DNA of 64,000 bases from NCBI GenBank assembly GCA_041580235.1, contig JBFGEG010000004.1, positions 4,066 to 68,065 on the forward strand, read 5' to 3'. This DNA comes from JADFOJ01 sp041580235. GTDB taxonomy: Bacteria; Planctomycetota; Phycisphaerae; Phycisphaerales; SM1A02. The translations under genes were made by a program, and so were the position numbers. Position 1 is the stretch's first letter, and the number at the start of each line of letters is the position of its first letter. The notes beneath the pieces are model-generated. The model saw only the letters and a program-made list of their open reading frames with translations. It was not told the origin of the DNA and did not search any database. Positions 33,815-42,588 of this stretch are shown here, piece after piece.

Positions 33815-34263
33815 GCGCGAGCCACATCACCGACGAGGAGTTCCTGGCCCGGTTCGAGGCGCGTACGCTGCCGTTCGAGAAATGGACGCACCGCGCCCAC
33901 GTCAAGGTCGCCTATCTGTACCTCAAGGATCACTCTGTTCAGGAAGCAACCGAGCGAATGCGGGCCGGCATCAAGGCGTACAACGCCGCGCACCACGTGC
34001 CCCAGGGCCCGGGTGAGGGCTACAACGAGACGATGACGGTGGCGTTCATGCAGATCATCGACGCGACGATGCAGGCCTACGGCGCGATGTTCCCGGTGAG
34101 CAACGCCGACGAGTTCTGCGACACCCACCCCCACCTGCTGCACAAGACGCTCATGCGTCTTTTCTACTCGCCGCGCGGTCGCGACCTCGAGGCCGAGGAG
34201 CACGGCTTCGTGGAGCCCGACATGTGCCCGTTGCCCCGCTATGAGCCGGCACCCGCTTCATGA
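33811..34263 (+). CDS. Conserved hypothetical protein
   Basis: A 150-residue protein starting at GTG 33811, four bases overlapping the ParB-like gene. The segment FEKWTHRAHVKVAYLYLKD with a WTHxAH motif and a second region GYNETMTVAFMQII look like conserved cores of an all-helical protein. There is no signal peptide or known catalytic motif. Coupling to the ParB-like protein suggests a functional link. It may belong to a widespread DUF family, but I cannot name it. Confidence 0.65.
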   Translation: MSASHITDEEFLARFEARTLPFEKWTHRAHVKVAYLYLKDHSVQEATERMRAGIKAYNAAHHVPQGPGEGYNETMTVAFMQIIDATMQAYGAMFPVSNADEFCDTHPHLLHKTLMRLFYSPRGRDLEAEEHGFVEPDMCPLPRYEPAPAS

Positions 34264-34272
34264 CGTGCCGGC

Positions 34273-35163
34273 TTACGGGCGGTCCGGGCCCGCGACGATC
34301 TTGTCCATCATCCGTGAGACGTGGGGCGGGAACCCTCTGAGCCGGTCCCATCCGGCCCGAGAGTCATACCGATCGGGCTTGAGGTTCGAGCCGGTGCTCA
34401 CGTTCAGATGCAGCATGATGCGGGTGGAGGTTTCCTTGTACACGGCGCGATGGAAGCCGTTTCCGGCATCGAAGAGGAACAGCGTGCCCTTGGGGCCGGT
34501 GACCGGCTCCATGCGATAGCGTCGGGCCACGTCGTGCTGGGAGATGCTGCCTCGGTCGGTGAAGTGGGTGGTCTGCTGCCACTGCCGATGGGTGCCGAGC
34601 GCATACTCCATGTGCGTGTCGCTCTCGGTGACGTCGTTGAGCAGGAGCATGTAGCTGATCTGATGGATGCCGCCGTCCTTGTGATAGAGGCCCTGGTTGT
34701 GCGGGCGGTTCCTGCCGCTGTAGGACGTGTTCACGATCACCGGATAGTTGCGGTAGTACGGCTGGCGGTGGAAGTAGTTGTAGAGCATGCCGAGCAGATC
34801 CCGGTGAAAGTACAGATGCTCCAGGGCCGGATCCTTGAACGAGAGCGAGGCAACGTACGGGCGGTCGATCTCCGGTTGGGATTGGATCCTGACGATATGG
34901 TCATGCGAGACGTCGCCGCCGTCGCGCGCGAAGCGCTCGAGCTGCGGCAGGTAGCGCTGACACAAGTGCTCGGCGACGGGCAGGAACTCACCGGGGATAC
35001 GGACGAGACCACCTGACCGCAGCGTCTCCAGATAGCCACGATACGTCGGGGAGATCGGCACGCTCGGCCGGAGCACGTTGGGGGTGAGATAGTACGCCTG
35101 CCGCGCGCGGAACTGCGCCTCGGCATAGCACGCTCTGGTGACTCGGCGCAGCGTTCCCTGCAT
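34273..35163 (-). CDS. PhyH-like Fe(II)/2-oxoglutarate-dependent oxygenase
   Basis: A 296-residue protein. A double-stranded beta-helix iron site is readable as YHKDGGIHQISYMLLLND (HxD) and, further on, GNGFHRAV (distal His), followed by an Arg (STRIMLHL) for 2-oxoglutarate. This is the phytanoyl-CoA dioxygenase superfamily pattern. It would hydroxylate a lipid, sugar or small molecule. It is 45 bases downstream of the GSCFA gene on the same strand, probably one operon. It converges on the 33811-34263 gene with a 9-base gap. Confidence 0.82.
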   Translation of the reverse strand: MQGTLRRVTRACYAEAQFRARQAYYLTPNVLRPSVPISPTYRGYLETLRSGGLVRIPGEFLPVAEHLCQRYLPQLERFARDGGDVSHDHIVRIQSQPEIDRPYVASLSFKDPALEHLYFHRDLLGMLYNYFHRQPYYRNYPVIVNTSYSGRNRPHNQGLYHKDGGIHQISYMLLLNDVTESDTHMEYALGTHRQWQQTTHFTDRGSISQHDVARRYRMEPVTGPKGTLFLFDAGNGFHRAVYKETSTRIMLHLNVSTGSNLKPDRYDSRAGWDRLRGFPPHVSRMMDKIVAGPDRP

Positions 35164-35208
35164 TGGCGTTGCTCCGGTCGGATCGCCCGCGGACCTTACG
35201 GCATTCGT

Positions 35209-36765
35209 TCAGCTTCGTCCAACCAGCCGCCGGGTTCCCTTCGCCATCGGCCGCGGGCGCACGGGGCCGCCGTAATGCCGGATGAAGTTGCCCATGATCC
35301 GGTCAACGGTCGGCGTCTTGCGGATGTGACGGTTGTCGTCGGCGTAGGGCCAGTCCGGCAGACGCGTCGCGATCTCGTAGCTTGGGAAGTAGATCACATC
35401 GGGATGGGATCGGCAGAAGGCATCGATGGCGACCCGCAGCACGGCCTTGCTCACGGTGTCCGACACCACGGCGTGGCGATCGAGATAGGTCGCCAGCAGC
35501 GGCACCGGGCTCAGCGTGACGACCAGACGAAGGCCGGGATTGGCGGTGCGGACGATGCCGTAGATGCGCTCGAGGTTGTCCACGTTCTCGGCGACGGTGA
35601 GCAGCGCGTGCTCGTGGCGGTCCGGGTCGTGGATCTCCGGGGGCGGCATGAGGTGAAAGACGCAGCCGTCACGTCGGTTCCGCCAGACCTCGGACAGGCC
35701 CAGGGTGACGATGAGGACCTCCGAGTCGCGTAGCATCCGCCGCACGGCGTCGAAGTGCGCGGCCCGCTCGGCCTCGGCGGAGGCCTCGTCCGGCCAGCAG
35801 ATCGCCTTGCGGTAGGGATCGAAGAGCCACTCGTCCACGGGCCAGTAACGCTCGTCGGCGTCGAAGCCCTCGCACGCCCACTCCATGAGCTGGCGGAGGC
35901 TTCCGGTGTTGAAGATCGGCCCGCAGCGAACCGAGCCCATGTTCGCCATGGGGCCGTCCTCGAACTGGCAGAAGTTGTAACCGTGCTCCACGAGCCACTT
36001 CTTGAACCGCACGGCGAAGCAGCTTCCCACCACCGAGATCCGCGTGTCGGGCGTGATCAGCCCCGGCTCCGGCCGGGTGACGAAGTCGTCGTTGCGGATG
36101 TCGTCGATGGGCCTCTGGTCGCTGCCGGGATACAGCTGGTGGGGCTTGAAGATGTCGGGGATCGAAAGACGCAGCGCATGCAGGTGAACCCGGTACGACG
36201 GAGTCTCCAGCAGCGTCACGTAATCCATCACCGGCTCGACCGTGCCGGGAACGCGGTCGGGCGGTCGCCGGGGCTGTGTCACCGTCGGCCGGGGCACCGC
36301 GGCGTGCCGTGTCACGGGGCCGCCCGATGCGCGCTGACGCACCAGGAGACCCGGAAACGTCTCATAGGGCCCGTCGGGGAGGTCTTCGTAGAGCCCGACG
36401 ACGGCGGGACGGCGGCCGGGCTTCGCCCGCGCCGCCCAGCGCCGCGCCCGCGCGCCCAGCTGCTCCTGAAGGGTGTCGGTCGAGATGACCACCGCAGCGA
36501 CTGACGAGGGGTCCGTCGATTCGGGGTCGCGCACGGGAATGCCTTCGATCTCGCTTGTCTCGCCGGGCCCGTCGTCGAAGATCACGATCACCGACGGGCC
36601 CCCCTCCTGGTCGCGAACGATGCGTAGCAGGCGGTGCGTGTGCCTGCCCGCGCCGTAGAGGGCGATCGGGCGACCGGCCGTTTCGAAGCCGATGCGGCGC
36701 CAGGCTTCCCTGAGATACAGCGACCTGAACCACGAGGCGAGATCGCTGGGCGTGTGCTTCGTCAC
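35209..36765 (-). CDS. GSCFA-domain protein with N-terminal Rossmann-like domain
   Basis: A 518-residue protein. The N-terminus (residues 30-140) looks like a PglD/NAD-type Rossmann domain (RPIALYGAGRHTHRLLRIV, then VIVIFDDGPGE). A Pro/Arg-rich linker follows, then a GSCFA domain beginning RISVVGSCFAVRFKKWL at about residue 245 and continuing with VLIVTLGLSEVWRNRRDG and the C-terminal RHIRKTPTVDRIMGNF. GSCFA domains are uncharacterised and SGNH-like (VGSCFA replaces GDS) and occur with surface-glycan genes. The combination with a sugar-nucleotide-type Rossmann domain suggests glycan modification (inference). Confidence 0.8.
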   Translation of the reverse strand: MTKHTPSDLASWFRSLYLREAWRRIGFETAGRPIALYGAGRHTHRLLRIVRDQEGGPSVIVIFDDGPGETSEIEGIPVRDPESTDPSSVAAVVISTDTLQEQLGARARRWAARAKPGRRPAVVGLYEDLPDGPYETFPGLLVRQRASGGPVTRHAAVPRPTVTQPRRPPDRVPGTVEPVMDYVTLLETPSYRVHLHALRLSIPDIFKPHQLYPGSDQRPIDDIRNDDFVTRPEPGLITPDTRISVVGSCFAVRFKKWLVEHGYNFCQFEDGPMANMGSVRCGPIFNTGSLRQLMEWACEGFDADERYWPVDEWLFDPYRKAICWPDEASAEAERAAHFDAVRRMLRDSEVLIVTLGLSEVWRNRRDGCVFHLMPPPEIHDPDRHEHALLTVAENVDNLERIYGIVRTANPGLRLVVTLSPVPLLATYLDRHAVVSDTVSKAVLRVAIDAFCRSHPDVIYFPSYEIATRLPDWPYADDNRHIRKTPTVDRIMGNFIRHYGGPVRPRPMAKGTRRLVGRS

Positions 36766-36823
36766 GTCCGGAGTTATCGGCCCGGCTCCGCGGGCGGCTG
36801 CACAAGGGGCGTACCATCAACGG

Positions 36824-37453
36824 ATGGGCGTGAAACGCGAGGACATCACGCGGATGCTCAAGGACGTCAACGACGGCCGGGACGGCGCGATGGACGAGCT
36901 GATGAAGGTCGTCTACGACGACCTTCAGAAGGTCGCCGAGGGGCACATGGCGAAGCGTTTCGGCCGCGGGCTGGCCGGCATCACGATGGAGCCGGCCGCG
37001 CTGGTCAACGAGTCATTCCTGGACATCATCAGGCAGCGCAAGGCCTATGACAACCGCGGCCAGTTCTTCGCGATCGCCACGAAGATCATGCTGCGCGTCC
37101 TGGTTGACTACCAGCGACGCCGGGCGGCCGCCAAACGCGGCGGCGACGTGCAGAAGGTGACGCTGGACCTGAACCGGCACGCCGCGTCCGATGACGGCCG
37201 GGGGCGCACGGAGGGCGGGGGTTCGCAGATCGAGGTCGAGGCACTTGTGGAAGCGCTGGAGCGGCTCGAGACCGTCGATTCACGCAAGGCGGACGTCGTC
37301 AAGCTGAAGGTCATCTGGGGTCTCGCAATGCGCGAGATCGCCGGGTCGCTGGAGATCTCGGTGGCGACGGTGGAGCGGGACTGGGCGTTCGCCAAGGCCT
37401 GGCTGGCCCGCGAGGCCGCGATGAGGGACGGCCCGGCGGAATCCCGCGTGTAA
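36824..37453 (+). CDS. ECF sigma factor of the kinase-associated planctomycete type
   Basis: A 209-residue sigma-70-like protein matching the ECF subgroup often encoded before Ser/Thr kinases in planctomycetes. Region 2 residues are EPAALVNESFLDIIRQ and QFFAIATKIMLRVLVDYQRR, and region 4 is DVVKLKVIWGLAMREIAGSL with HTH helix ISVATVERDWAFAKAWL. ATG 36824 gives the typical KREDITRMLKDVNDG start. Seven bases separate its stop from the kinase ATG, so they are co-transcribed. In this family the kinase is thought to control the sigma factor; no anti-sigma gene is visible. Confidence 0.92.
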   Translation: MGVKREDITRMLKDVNDGRDGAMDELMKVVYDDLQKVAEGHMAKRFGRGLAGITMEPAALVNESFLDIIRQRKAYDNRGQFFAIATKIMLRVLVDYQRRRAAAKRGGDVQKVTLDLNRHAASDDGRGRTEGGGSQIEVEALVEALERLETVDSRKADVVKLKVIWGLAMREIAGSLEISVATVERDWAFAKAWLAREAAMRDGPAESRV

Positions 37454-37460
37454 GGGTGGC

Positions 37461-39554
37461 ATGATGACGAACGACCGACTCCACAGGATCGAGGAGCTCT
37501 TTCACAAGGCGAGGGTGCTGGATCCCGCCGACCGCGCCTCCTTCCTGGATGAAGAGTGTGATGCCGCGCTGGACCTGCGGGCGGAGGTGGAATCGCTTCT
37601 GGCCCACACCGACAGCGGCACCTCGCGGATGAAGCTCCGCCCGGACGACAGCGTGACGAAGGCGGTCCTGGTCGATCGAGGCCCCGTGTCGGAGGGTCCC
37701 GGCACTCGGATCGGCCCCTACAAGATCCTCCAGCAGATCGGCGAGGGCGGCTTCGGCGTCGTCTACATGGCCGAGCAGCAGGAGCCGGTTCAGCGCCGGG
37801 TCGCCCTCAAGATCATCAAGCTCGGCATGGACACGAAGCAGGTCATCGCCCGCTTCGAGGCCGAGCGGCAGGCCCTGGCCATGATGGATCATCCCAACAT
37901 CGCCCGGGTGCTGGACGCCGGCGCGACCGAGACGGGGCGGCCCTACTTCGTGATGGAGCTCGTCAAGGGCATCTCCGTCACCGAGTACTGCGACAAGGGC
38001 AAGCTCTCCATGCGGCAGCGTCTGGATCTCTTTCTCGACGTGTGCCACGCCGTGCAGCACGCCCACCAGAAGGGCGTCATTCATCGGGACATCAAGCCGT
38101 CCAACGTGCTCGTGACGCTTCACGACACCAGGCCCGTTCCCAAGGTGATCGACTTCGGCATCGCCAAGGCGACGAGTCACAGGCTCACGGAGAAGACCCT
38201 CTTCACGGAGTTCCGCTACTTCATCGGAACGCCCGAGTACATGAGCCCCGACCAGGCCGAGATCAGCGGCCTCGACGTGGACACCCGCACCGACATCTAC
38301 TCCCTGGGCGTGCTGCTCTACGAGCTGTTGACGGGCACGACCCCGTTCGACTCCCAGACGCTGCGAGCGGGCGGCTACGGGGAGATCCAGCGGATCATCC
38401 GGGAGGTGGAGCCGCCCAAGCCGTCGACGCGGCTGGGAACGCTCGAGGGCAAGGAAGGGACCGACATCGCCCTGTTCAGGCGGGCCGAGCCCGGATCGCT
38501 CAGCCGGCTCATGCGCGGCGACCTGGACTGGGTGGTCATGAAGGCCCTGGAGAAGGACCGCACCCGGCGGTACCAGTCCGCGAGCGAGCTCGCCGGCGAC
38601 ATCGAGCGGTACCTCGAGAACCAGCCGGTGATCGCGGGGCCGCCGAGCGTCGGGTACAAGTTCCGCAAGTTCGTGCAGCGTCACCGGCTGGGGGTCACCG
38701 CGGTCGCGCTGATCGCGGTCGCGCTCGTGACCGGTCTCGGGCTGGCGACGGCCGGCTTCGTCCAGGCCCGACGCGAGGCGCAACGCTCCCAGCAGATCGC
38801 CGACTTCCTTCAGAGTCTGTTTGTCTCGACGAGCCCCGACCAGGCGATCTCCGCCGACGCCGACGTCGAGCGGGTGCTGGTCACGGCCCGCGAAGTCTTC
38901 GGCAACGACCACGCCACCGTCGCGGCGACGCTGAGCAGCCGGGCGCTCCAGCTCCAGTCCGAGGGCGACCTCGAGGGCGCCGAGGCGCTCTACCGCGAGT
39001 CCATGCGGCTCTGGAGCGAGCAGTTCGGCGCAGACGACATCCACGTCGCCAACACGCTCGGCCGCCTTGGCATCCTGCTGGTGACCAAGGGTGACGACGA
39101 GGCCGCCGAGGAAGCACTGCGTGAGTCCGTGCGGATCGCCCTGGCGCAGCCGGGGGCGGACAACCTCGCGGTGAGCGAGACGCTGGCCGTGCTGGGCGGG
39201 TTTCTCGTCAACCAGAGCAAGTTCGACGAAGCGGCGGCGTTCCTGAGGGAGTCGATTCGCATTCGAAAGCAGCTGGCGCCGCACCAGCGGTTCCAGATCG
39301 CCCTGACCATCAACTCCCTGGTCAACGTGGTCGCCATGGCGGGCATGGACGCGGAGGCCGACGAGCTGATGCCCGAGCTGCTCGAGTCGTGGCGACGGGC
39401 GGTCCCGGCCGACAGCACCTTCCTGGCCCGCGTGCTCATCGACATCGCCGCGCAGTGGCACTTCGGGCGTGGCGAGTATGACACGGCAGAACCGCTACTC
39501 GTGGAGGCGCTGAACATCTTTCGAAACAGCGGGTCGCCCGTGAACCGGCCGTAG
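37461..39554 (+). CDS. Ser/Thr protein kinase with TM helix and TPR repeats, ending at an in-frame TAG
   Basis: A 697-residue membrane kinase. Kinase domain: glycine loop GEGGFG (94-99), catalytic Lys 117, HRDIKPSNVL near 213 and DFGIAK. A TM helix (about 410-435) leads to an extracytoplasmic TPR array with repeated eGdlegAEaLYReSmrl units. The reading frame ends with TAG at 39552-39554. The next ATG (39558) is in the same frame, and the sequence after it continues the TPR array, so the stop looks like a single nonsense codon inside one ~885-residue protein. A four-base gap with reinitiation is the alternative. Located directly after its ECF sigma factor. Confidence 0.9.
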   Translation: MMTNDRLHRIEELFHKARVLDPADRASFLDEECDAALDLRAEVESLLAHTDSGTSRMKLRPDDSVTKAVLVDRGPVSEGPGTRIGPYKILQQIGEGGFGVVYMAEQQEPVQRRVALKIIKLGMDTKQVIARFEAERQALAMMDHPNIARVLDAGATETGRPYFVMELVKGISVTEYCDKGKLSMRQRLDLFLDVCHAVQHAHQKGVIHRDIKPSNVLVTLHDTRPVPKVIDFGIAKATSHRLTEKTLFTEFRYFIGTPEYMSPDQAEISGLDVDTRTDIYSLGVLLYELLTGTTPFDSQTLRAGGYGEIQRIIREVEPPKPSTRLGTLEGKEGTDIALFRRAEPGSLSRLMRGDLDWVVMKALEKDRTRRYQSASELAGDIERYLENQPVIAGPPSVGYKFRKFVQRHRLGVTAVALIAVALVTGLGLATAGFVQARREAQRSQQIADFLQSLFVSTSPDQAISADADVERVLVTAREVFGNDHATVAATLSSRALQLQSEGDLEGAEALYRESMRLWSEQFGADDIHVANTLGRLGILLVTKGDDEAAEEALRESVRIALAQPGADNLAVSETLAVLGGFLVNQSKFDEAAAFLRESIRIRKQLAPHQRFQIALTINSLVNVVAMAGMDAEADELMPELLESWRRAVPADSTFLARVLIDIAAQWHFGRGEYDTAEPLLVEALNIFRNSGSPVNRP

Positions 39555-39557
39555 GTC

Positions 39558-40112
39558 ATGGCGGTCCGGGTCCTCTTCAAGATCAGTATGAGCCGCGGCG
39601 ATCCCGCCGCGGCGCTGCCGATCGCCCGCGAGCAGGTCGAGCTCGCCCGCGAGTGGGAGCACGGAGCGCGGCTCGACGACGCACTCAAGGAGCTTGGCAA
39701 CACGGCGTGGCAGATCGCCCGCGAGCCGCAACAGCCCGAGCAGGATTATCGCGCGGCACTCGACGCCATCGAGCTGGTGCTCGCCGAGAAGCCCGACGGC
39801 GCCGCCTACATCAACACGAAGGGCATCCTGCACTACCGCCTCGGCGACGACGAAGCCGCCCTGGAGACCCTTGCCCGCTCGCACGCCCACTACTCGCAGC
39901 AGTACCAGGGCGGAGTGCCCGCCGATCTCGCGTTCATGGCGATGGCCCACCACCGGCTCGGCCACGCAAAGGAGGCCCGCCAGGCCATGACGCAGCTCCG
40001 GGGGGCGATGAGCAACCCGGATCTCGGCCAGTCCGAGGACAACCGCAAGCACATGGAGGAGGCCGAGGCTCTTCTCGGCGTCATCGATCCGGAGGATCCC
40101 GGCCGTGACTGA
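39558..40112 (+). CDS. TPR-repeat protein, probable severed C-terminus of the preceding kinase
   Basis: 184 residues, in the same frame as the kinase and separated only by TAG GTC. Content: DYRAALDAIELVLAEKPDG, then ILHYRLGDDEAALETLARS, typical of the C-terminal TPR segment of planctomycete Ser/Thr kinases. There is no signal peptide or independent ribosome site visible (the bases before ATG 39558 are kinase coding sequence). It could be made by reinitiation at the stop or by stop readthrough, or be a degraded 3' part. The stop overlaps the GTG of the next gene. Confidence 0.7.
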   Translation: MAVRVLFKISMSRGDPAAALPIAREQVELAREWEHGARLDDALKELGNTAWQIAREPQQPEQDYRAALDAIELVLAEKPDGAAYINTKGILHYRLGDDEAALETLARSHAHYSQQYQGGVPADLAFMAMAHHRLGHAKEARQAMTQLRGAMSNPDLGQSEDNRKHMEEAEALLGVIDPEDPGRD

Positions 40113-40758
40113 CATGATCGATCTTGCCGACTCCATCCCCGGCCGCGTTGTGAAGATCGTGGACGCCCGCGGCCGCGAGACGACCCAGCTCGACCCGCTG
40201 CGCATGCACCTGATGCCGCGTCGGGGCGCGATCGAGCCCCGTGAGCTGGAGCAGATCGTCGAGTCCATCGTCCCCGGACGGGCCAGGTGCCGGCCGCTGG
40301 CCCTCGTCGCGCTCGTGCTCGGCGTGCTCTTGCTGGGGGGCTTCGGAGCCGCGGTCCTGCTCGAGGGCCGGGTGGCGTGGAAGGACCTCGTCAGCACCCT
40401 CACCAACCCGGCGATCCTGGCGCCGAGCCTCGCGGGGATCGTCTTTCTCCCGGTGTGGCTCGCCCGACGTCGGCGGGCTCAACGCCACCGGGTCACGGCG
40501 GTTCTGCTCAAGCACCGCCGCTGTCCGCACTGCGGTTACGGGCTGACGGGCCTGCCCGTTGATCCGGCGGACGGGGTCACGGTGTGCCCGGAGTGCGCCG
40601 CCGCGTGGCGGCTCGACGACCCCGCGATCGATCGGCACTGCGCGGCCGGCGTGGACTGTGCCCTGTCCGGCCGCACGTGCCGGATCAAGCTGGTGCTTTT
40701 CGGGCTGACCGTCGCCGCGGTCGGGGCGACGGTCCTGTTCGTGTTCGCGCGCGGCTGA
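40105..40758 (+). CDS. Membrane protein with zinc-ribbon-like CxxC motifs
   Basis: A 217-residue protein starting at GTG 40105 (ATG 40114 possible), overlapping the end of the TPR gene. Two TM helices (about 65-87 and 97-118) precede a CPHCGYGLTGL...CPEC zinc-ribbon at about 135-165. A third hydrophobic helix (LVLFGLTVAAVGATVLFVF) ends the protein. Such small zinc-ribbon membrane proteins follow sigma/kinase units in planctomycetes; function is unknown. Its position suggests it belongs to the sigma-kinase signalling unit. Confidence 0.7.
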   Translation: MTDMIDLADSIPGRVVKIVDARGRETTQLDPLRMHLMPRRGAIEPRELEQIVESIVPGRARCRPLALVALVLGVLLLGGFGAAVLLEGRVAWKDLVSTLTNPAILAPSLAGIVFLPVWLARRRRAQRHRVTAVLLKHRRCPHCGYGLTGLPVDPADGVTVCPECAAAWRLDDPAIDRHCAAGVDCALSGRTCRIKLVLFGLTVAAVGATVLFVFARG

Positions 40759-40764
40759 ACGGGC

Positions 40765-41415
40765 TCAGGCGCTTCCCATCATCTTGATGAAGGAGTCGGC
40801 CTCGGCGATGGCCGCCTCCATCTCTTCGACCAGCGCCGCGATGTCGGACTCGAGCGCCACGACCTCGCCCTGCAGCGATGCGATGGCCTGCGCGTTGAGA
40901 TTGTGCTTCAGATACAGCACGTGGTCCCGGAACGCGACGAGGACCGGCTCCATACGGCCCTCCGCCCGCTTCATCGTCCGCAGGAGCTGATCGTATCGGT
41001 CCTGGGTCGTGCGGAGCTGCTCCTGGCTGCGGCGTCGCAGGTCCGCGCTCGAGTACTGGGTCAGCTCGCGCTCCCACTCCTCGAACAACGCACCGGAAAC
41101 GTCCTCGATTCCGCTGATACGGTCCCGCACACGTGTGGCGTCCGCCTCGCAGCGCTCCAGCTCGGTCGCGAGCTGGTCGTATTTGACACGCAGGTCACCG
41201 CCCTGGACGCCCACCACCGCGGTGAACTGCTCAAGGGCGTTCTGGAACTGCGTCTTGGCCTCCTGCTGCTCGTCACGCGCCGACTCCACCCGCGAGACGA
41301 GGATGTCCCGCTTGTGCTGGCCGAGCTTCTCCATCGCCCCGTAGTACACCGACTGGCAGCCGGCCAGGCACAGGACACCGGTCATCGTGACGTTTCGCAT
41401 CGTGAGCAATCGCAT
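40765..41415 (-). CDS. DUF2959-family lipoprotein, coiled coil
   Basis: A 216-residue protein. A leader ending LCLAGC is a lipobox (Cys at about 20). The mature part starts SVYYGAMEKLGQHKRDILVS and continues RVESARDEQQEAKTQFQNAL, the DUF2959 signature, followed by long heptad-like helices. ATG 41415 with GGGAG eight bases upstream is preferred; the frame is open further upstream. The protein should sit at the inner face of the outer membrane or on the cell surface and form a coiled coil. Function is unknown. It converges on the zinc-ribbon gene and diverges from the signalling cassette. Confidence 0.85.
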   Translation of the reverse strand: MRLLTMRNVTMTGVLCLAGCQSVYYGAMEKLGQHKRDILVSRVESARDEQQEAKTQFQNALEQFTAVVGVQGGDLRVKYDQLATELERCEADATRVRDRISGIEDVSGALFEEWERELTQYSSADLRRRSQEQLRTTQDRYDQLLRTMKRAEGRMEPVLVAFRDHVLYLKHNLNAQAIASLQGEVVALESDIAALVEEMEAAIAEADSFIKMMGSA

Positions 41416-41649
41416 CGAACAGCTCCCTGCGGCTCCCTGGTCAAAGGCGGGCATTGTATCGAGTGCGGTCGCGGGCGTTTCCGACGGCCGCTCACCCGCC
41501 AACCAGGCTCCGGTAATCCGGTCCTCGTTGTGTCGGCGGGCGACACGCGGGCTTGCCCCGCTTCCCCGCGGCCGCGGTCTCAAGGTGGGGGGATCGGCAG
41601 CCGACGTCATAGGGAATACGCCGGGGCCGAGATCGGCGGGGGGGCTGTC

Positions 41650-42588
41650 GTGCGGGACCAGCAGATCGATCGTTCACCGGGGAGCCCGAAGTCGAACCAG
41701 CCTGCGGAGGAGCTGGCGGCCGCCCTCCGGGAGCTCCAGACCACACAGAGCCATCTCGCCCAGTCGGAGAAGATGGCCTCCATCGGCCAGCTGGCGGCCG
41801 GCGTGGCCCACGAGATCAACAACCCGATCGGTTTCATCTCGAGCAACTTGAACTCCCTGCGGCAGTACGTGAAGGATCTCCAGCGCATGTTCGCCGCCTA
41901 CCACGAGCTCGTAGGGGCACACGGGCCGGGTGGCTCGAAGCTGGACGCGAGGCTGGACGAGATCCAGCGTGTTCGCGAGGAGATCGATCTCGATTTCATT
42001 CTCGCGGATGTGACGGATCTCATCAGCGAGTCGATCGAGGGCGCCAACCGTGTTCGCGAGATCGTTGCCGACCTCCGCGACTTCGCCCACGTTGACAGCC
42101 CGGACGTCGCCGAGGAGGACGTCAACGATCTCCTGGACAAGACGATCAACGTCGCCTGGAACGAGCTCAAGTACAAGGCCGACATCGTCCGTGAGTTCGG
42201 CGACGTTCCGGGGCTGCCGTGCTACGGAGGCAAGCTCGGACAGGTCTTCCTGAATCTGCTGGTCAATGCCGCCCAGGCCATCGCGGATCACGGCACCATC
42301 ACCATCCGCACGGGTCACGACGGGGACATCGTCTGGATCGAGGTCGCCGACACCGGTTGCGGCATGCCGGCCGAGATCCTCAGCCGCGTCTTCGAGCCGT
42401 TCTTCACGACCAAGGAGATGGGCCGGGGCACGGGTCTGGGGCTGCACCTCGCCTACAAGATCGTGGAAGCCCACGGGGGCCGGATCGATGTCCGGAGCAC
42501 GGCAGGCGCCGGCACGATGTTCCGCATCGAGCTGCCGGTCACCGGTCCTCCCGAAGCGAAGGAGAGCCACGGTGAACTCGCCGCTTGA
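41650..42588 (+). CDS. Soluble sensor histidine kinase
   Basis: A 312-residue kinase without TM segments. An N-terminal coiled coil (AEELAAALRELQTTQSHLAQ) leads to the H box GVAHEINNPIGFISSNL (His at about 52). The catalytic domain has the N box NLLVNAAQAI, G1 DTGCGMPAE, F box FEPFFTTKEMGRGTG and G2 GTGLGLHLAY. GTG 41650 is the likely start, with a G-rich element upstream. Overlap with the response regulator gene (GTGAAC within its last codons) makes them a coupled pair. The input signal is unknown. It belongs to the hybrid-like HK853/NtrB-type group. Confidence 0.9.
   Translation: MRDQQIDRSPGSPKSNQPAEELAAALRELQTTQSHLAQSEKMASIGQLAAGVAHEINNPIGFISSNLNSLRQYVKDLQRMFAAYHELVGAHGPGGSKLDARLDEIQRVREEIDLDFILADVTDLISESIEGANRVREIVADLRDFAHVDSPDVAEEDVNDLLDKTINVAWNELKYKADIVREFGDVPGLPCYGGKLGQVFLNLLVNAAQAIADHGTITIRTGHDGDIVWIEVADTGCGMPAEILSRVFEPFFTTKEMGRGTGLGLHLAYKIVEAHGGRIDVRSTAGAGTMFRIELPVTGPPEAKESHGELAA

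Noticed and set aside
34273..36765. A capsule-type sulfation cluster including the sulfotransferase at 5459-6352.
   Set aside because: The sulfotransferase is about 28 kb away and there is no sulfate-activation gene near either; not treated as one system.
37311..39461. A 716-codon frame antisense to the Ser/Thr kinase.
   Set aside because: It mirrors the kinase codon structure; there is no protein-like motif.
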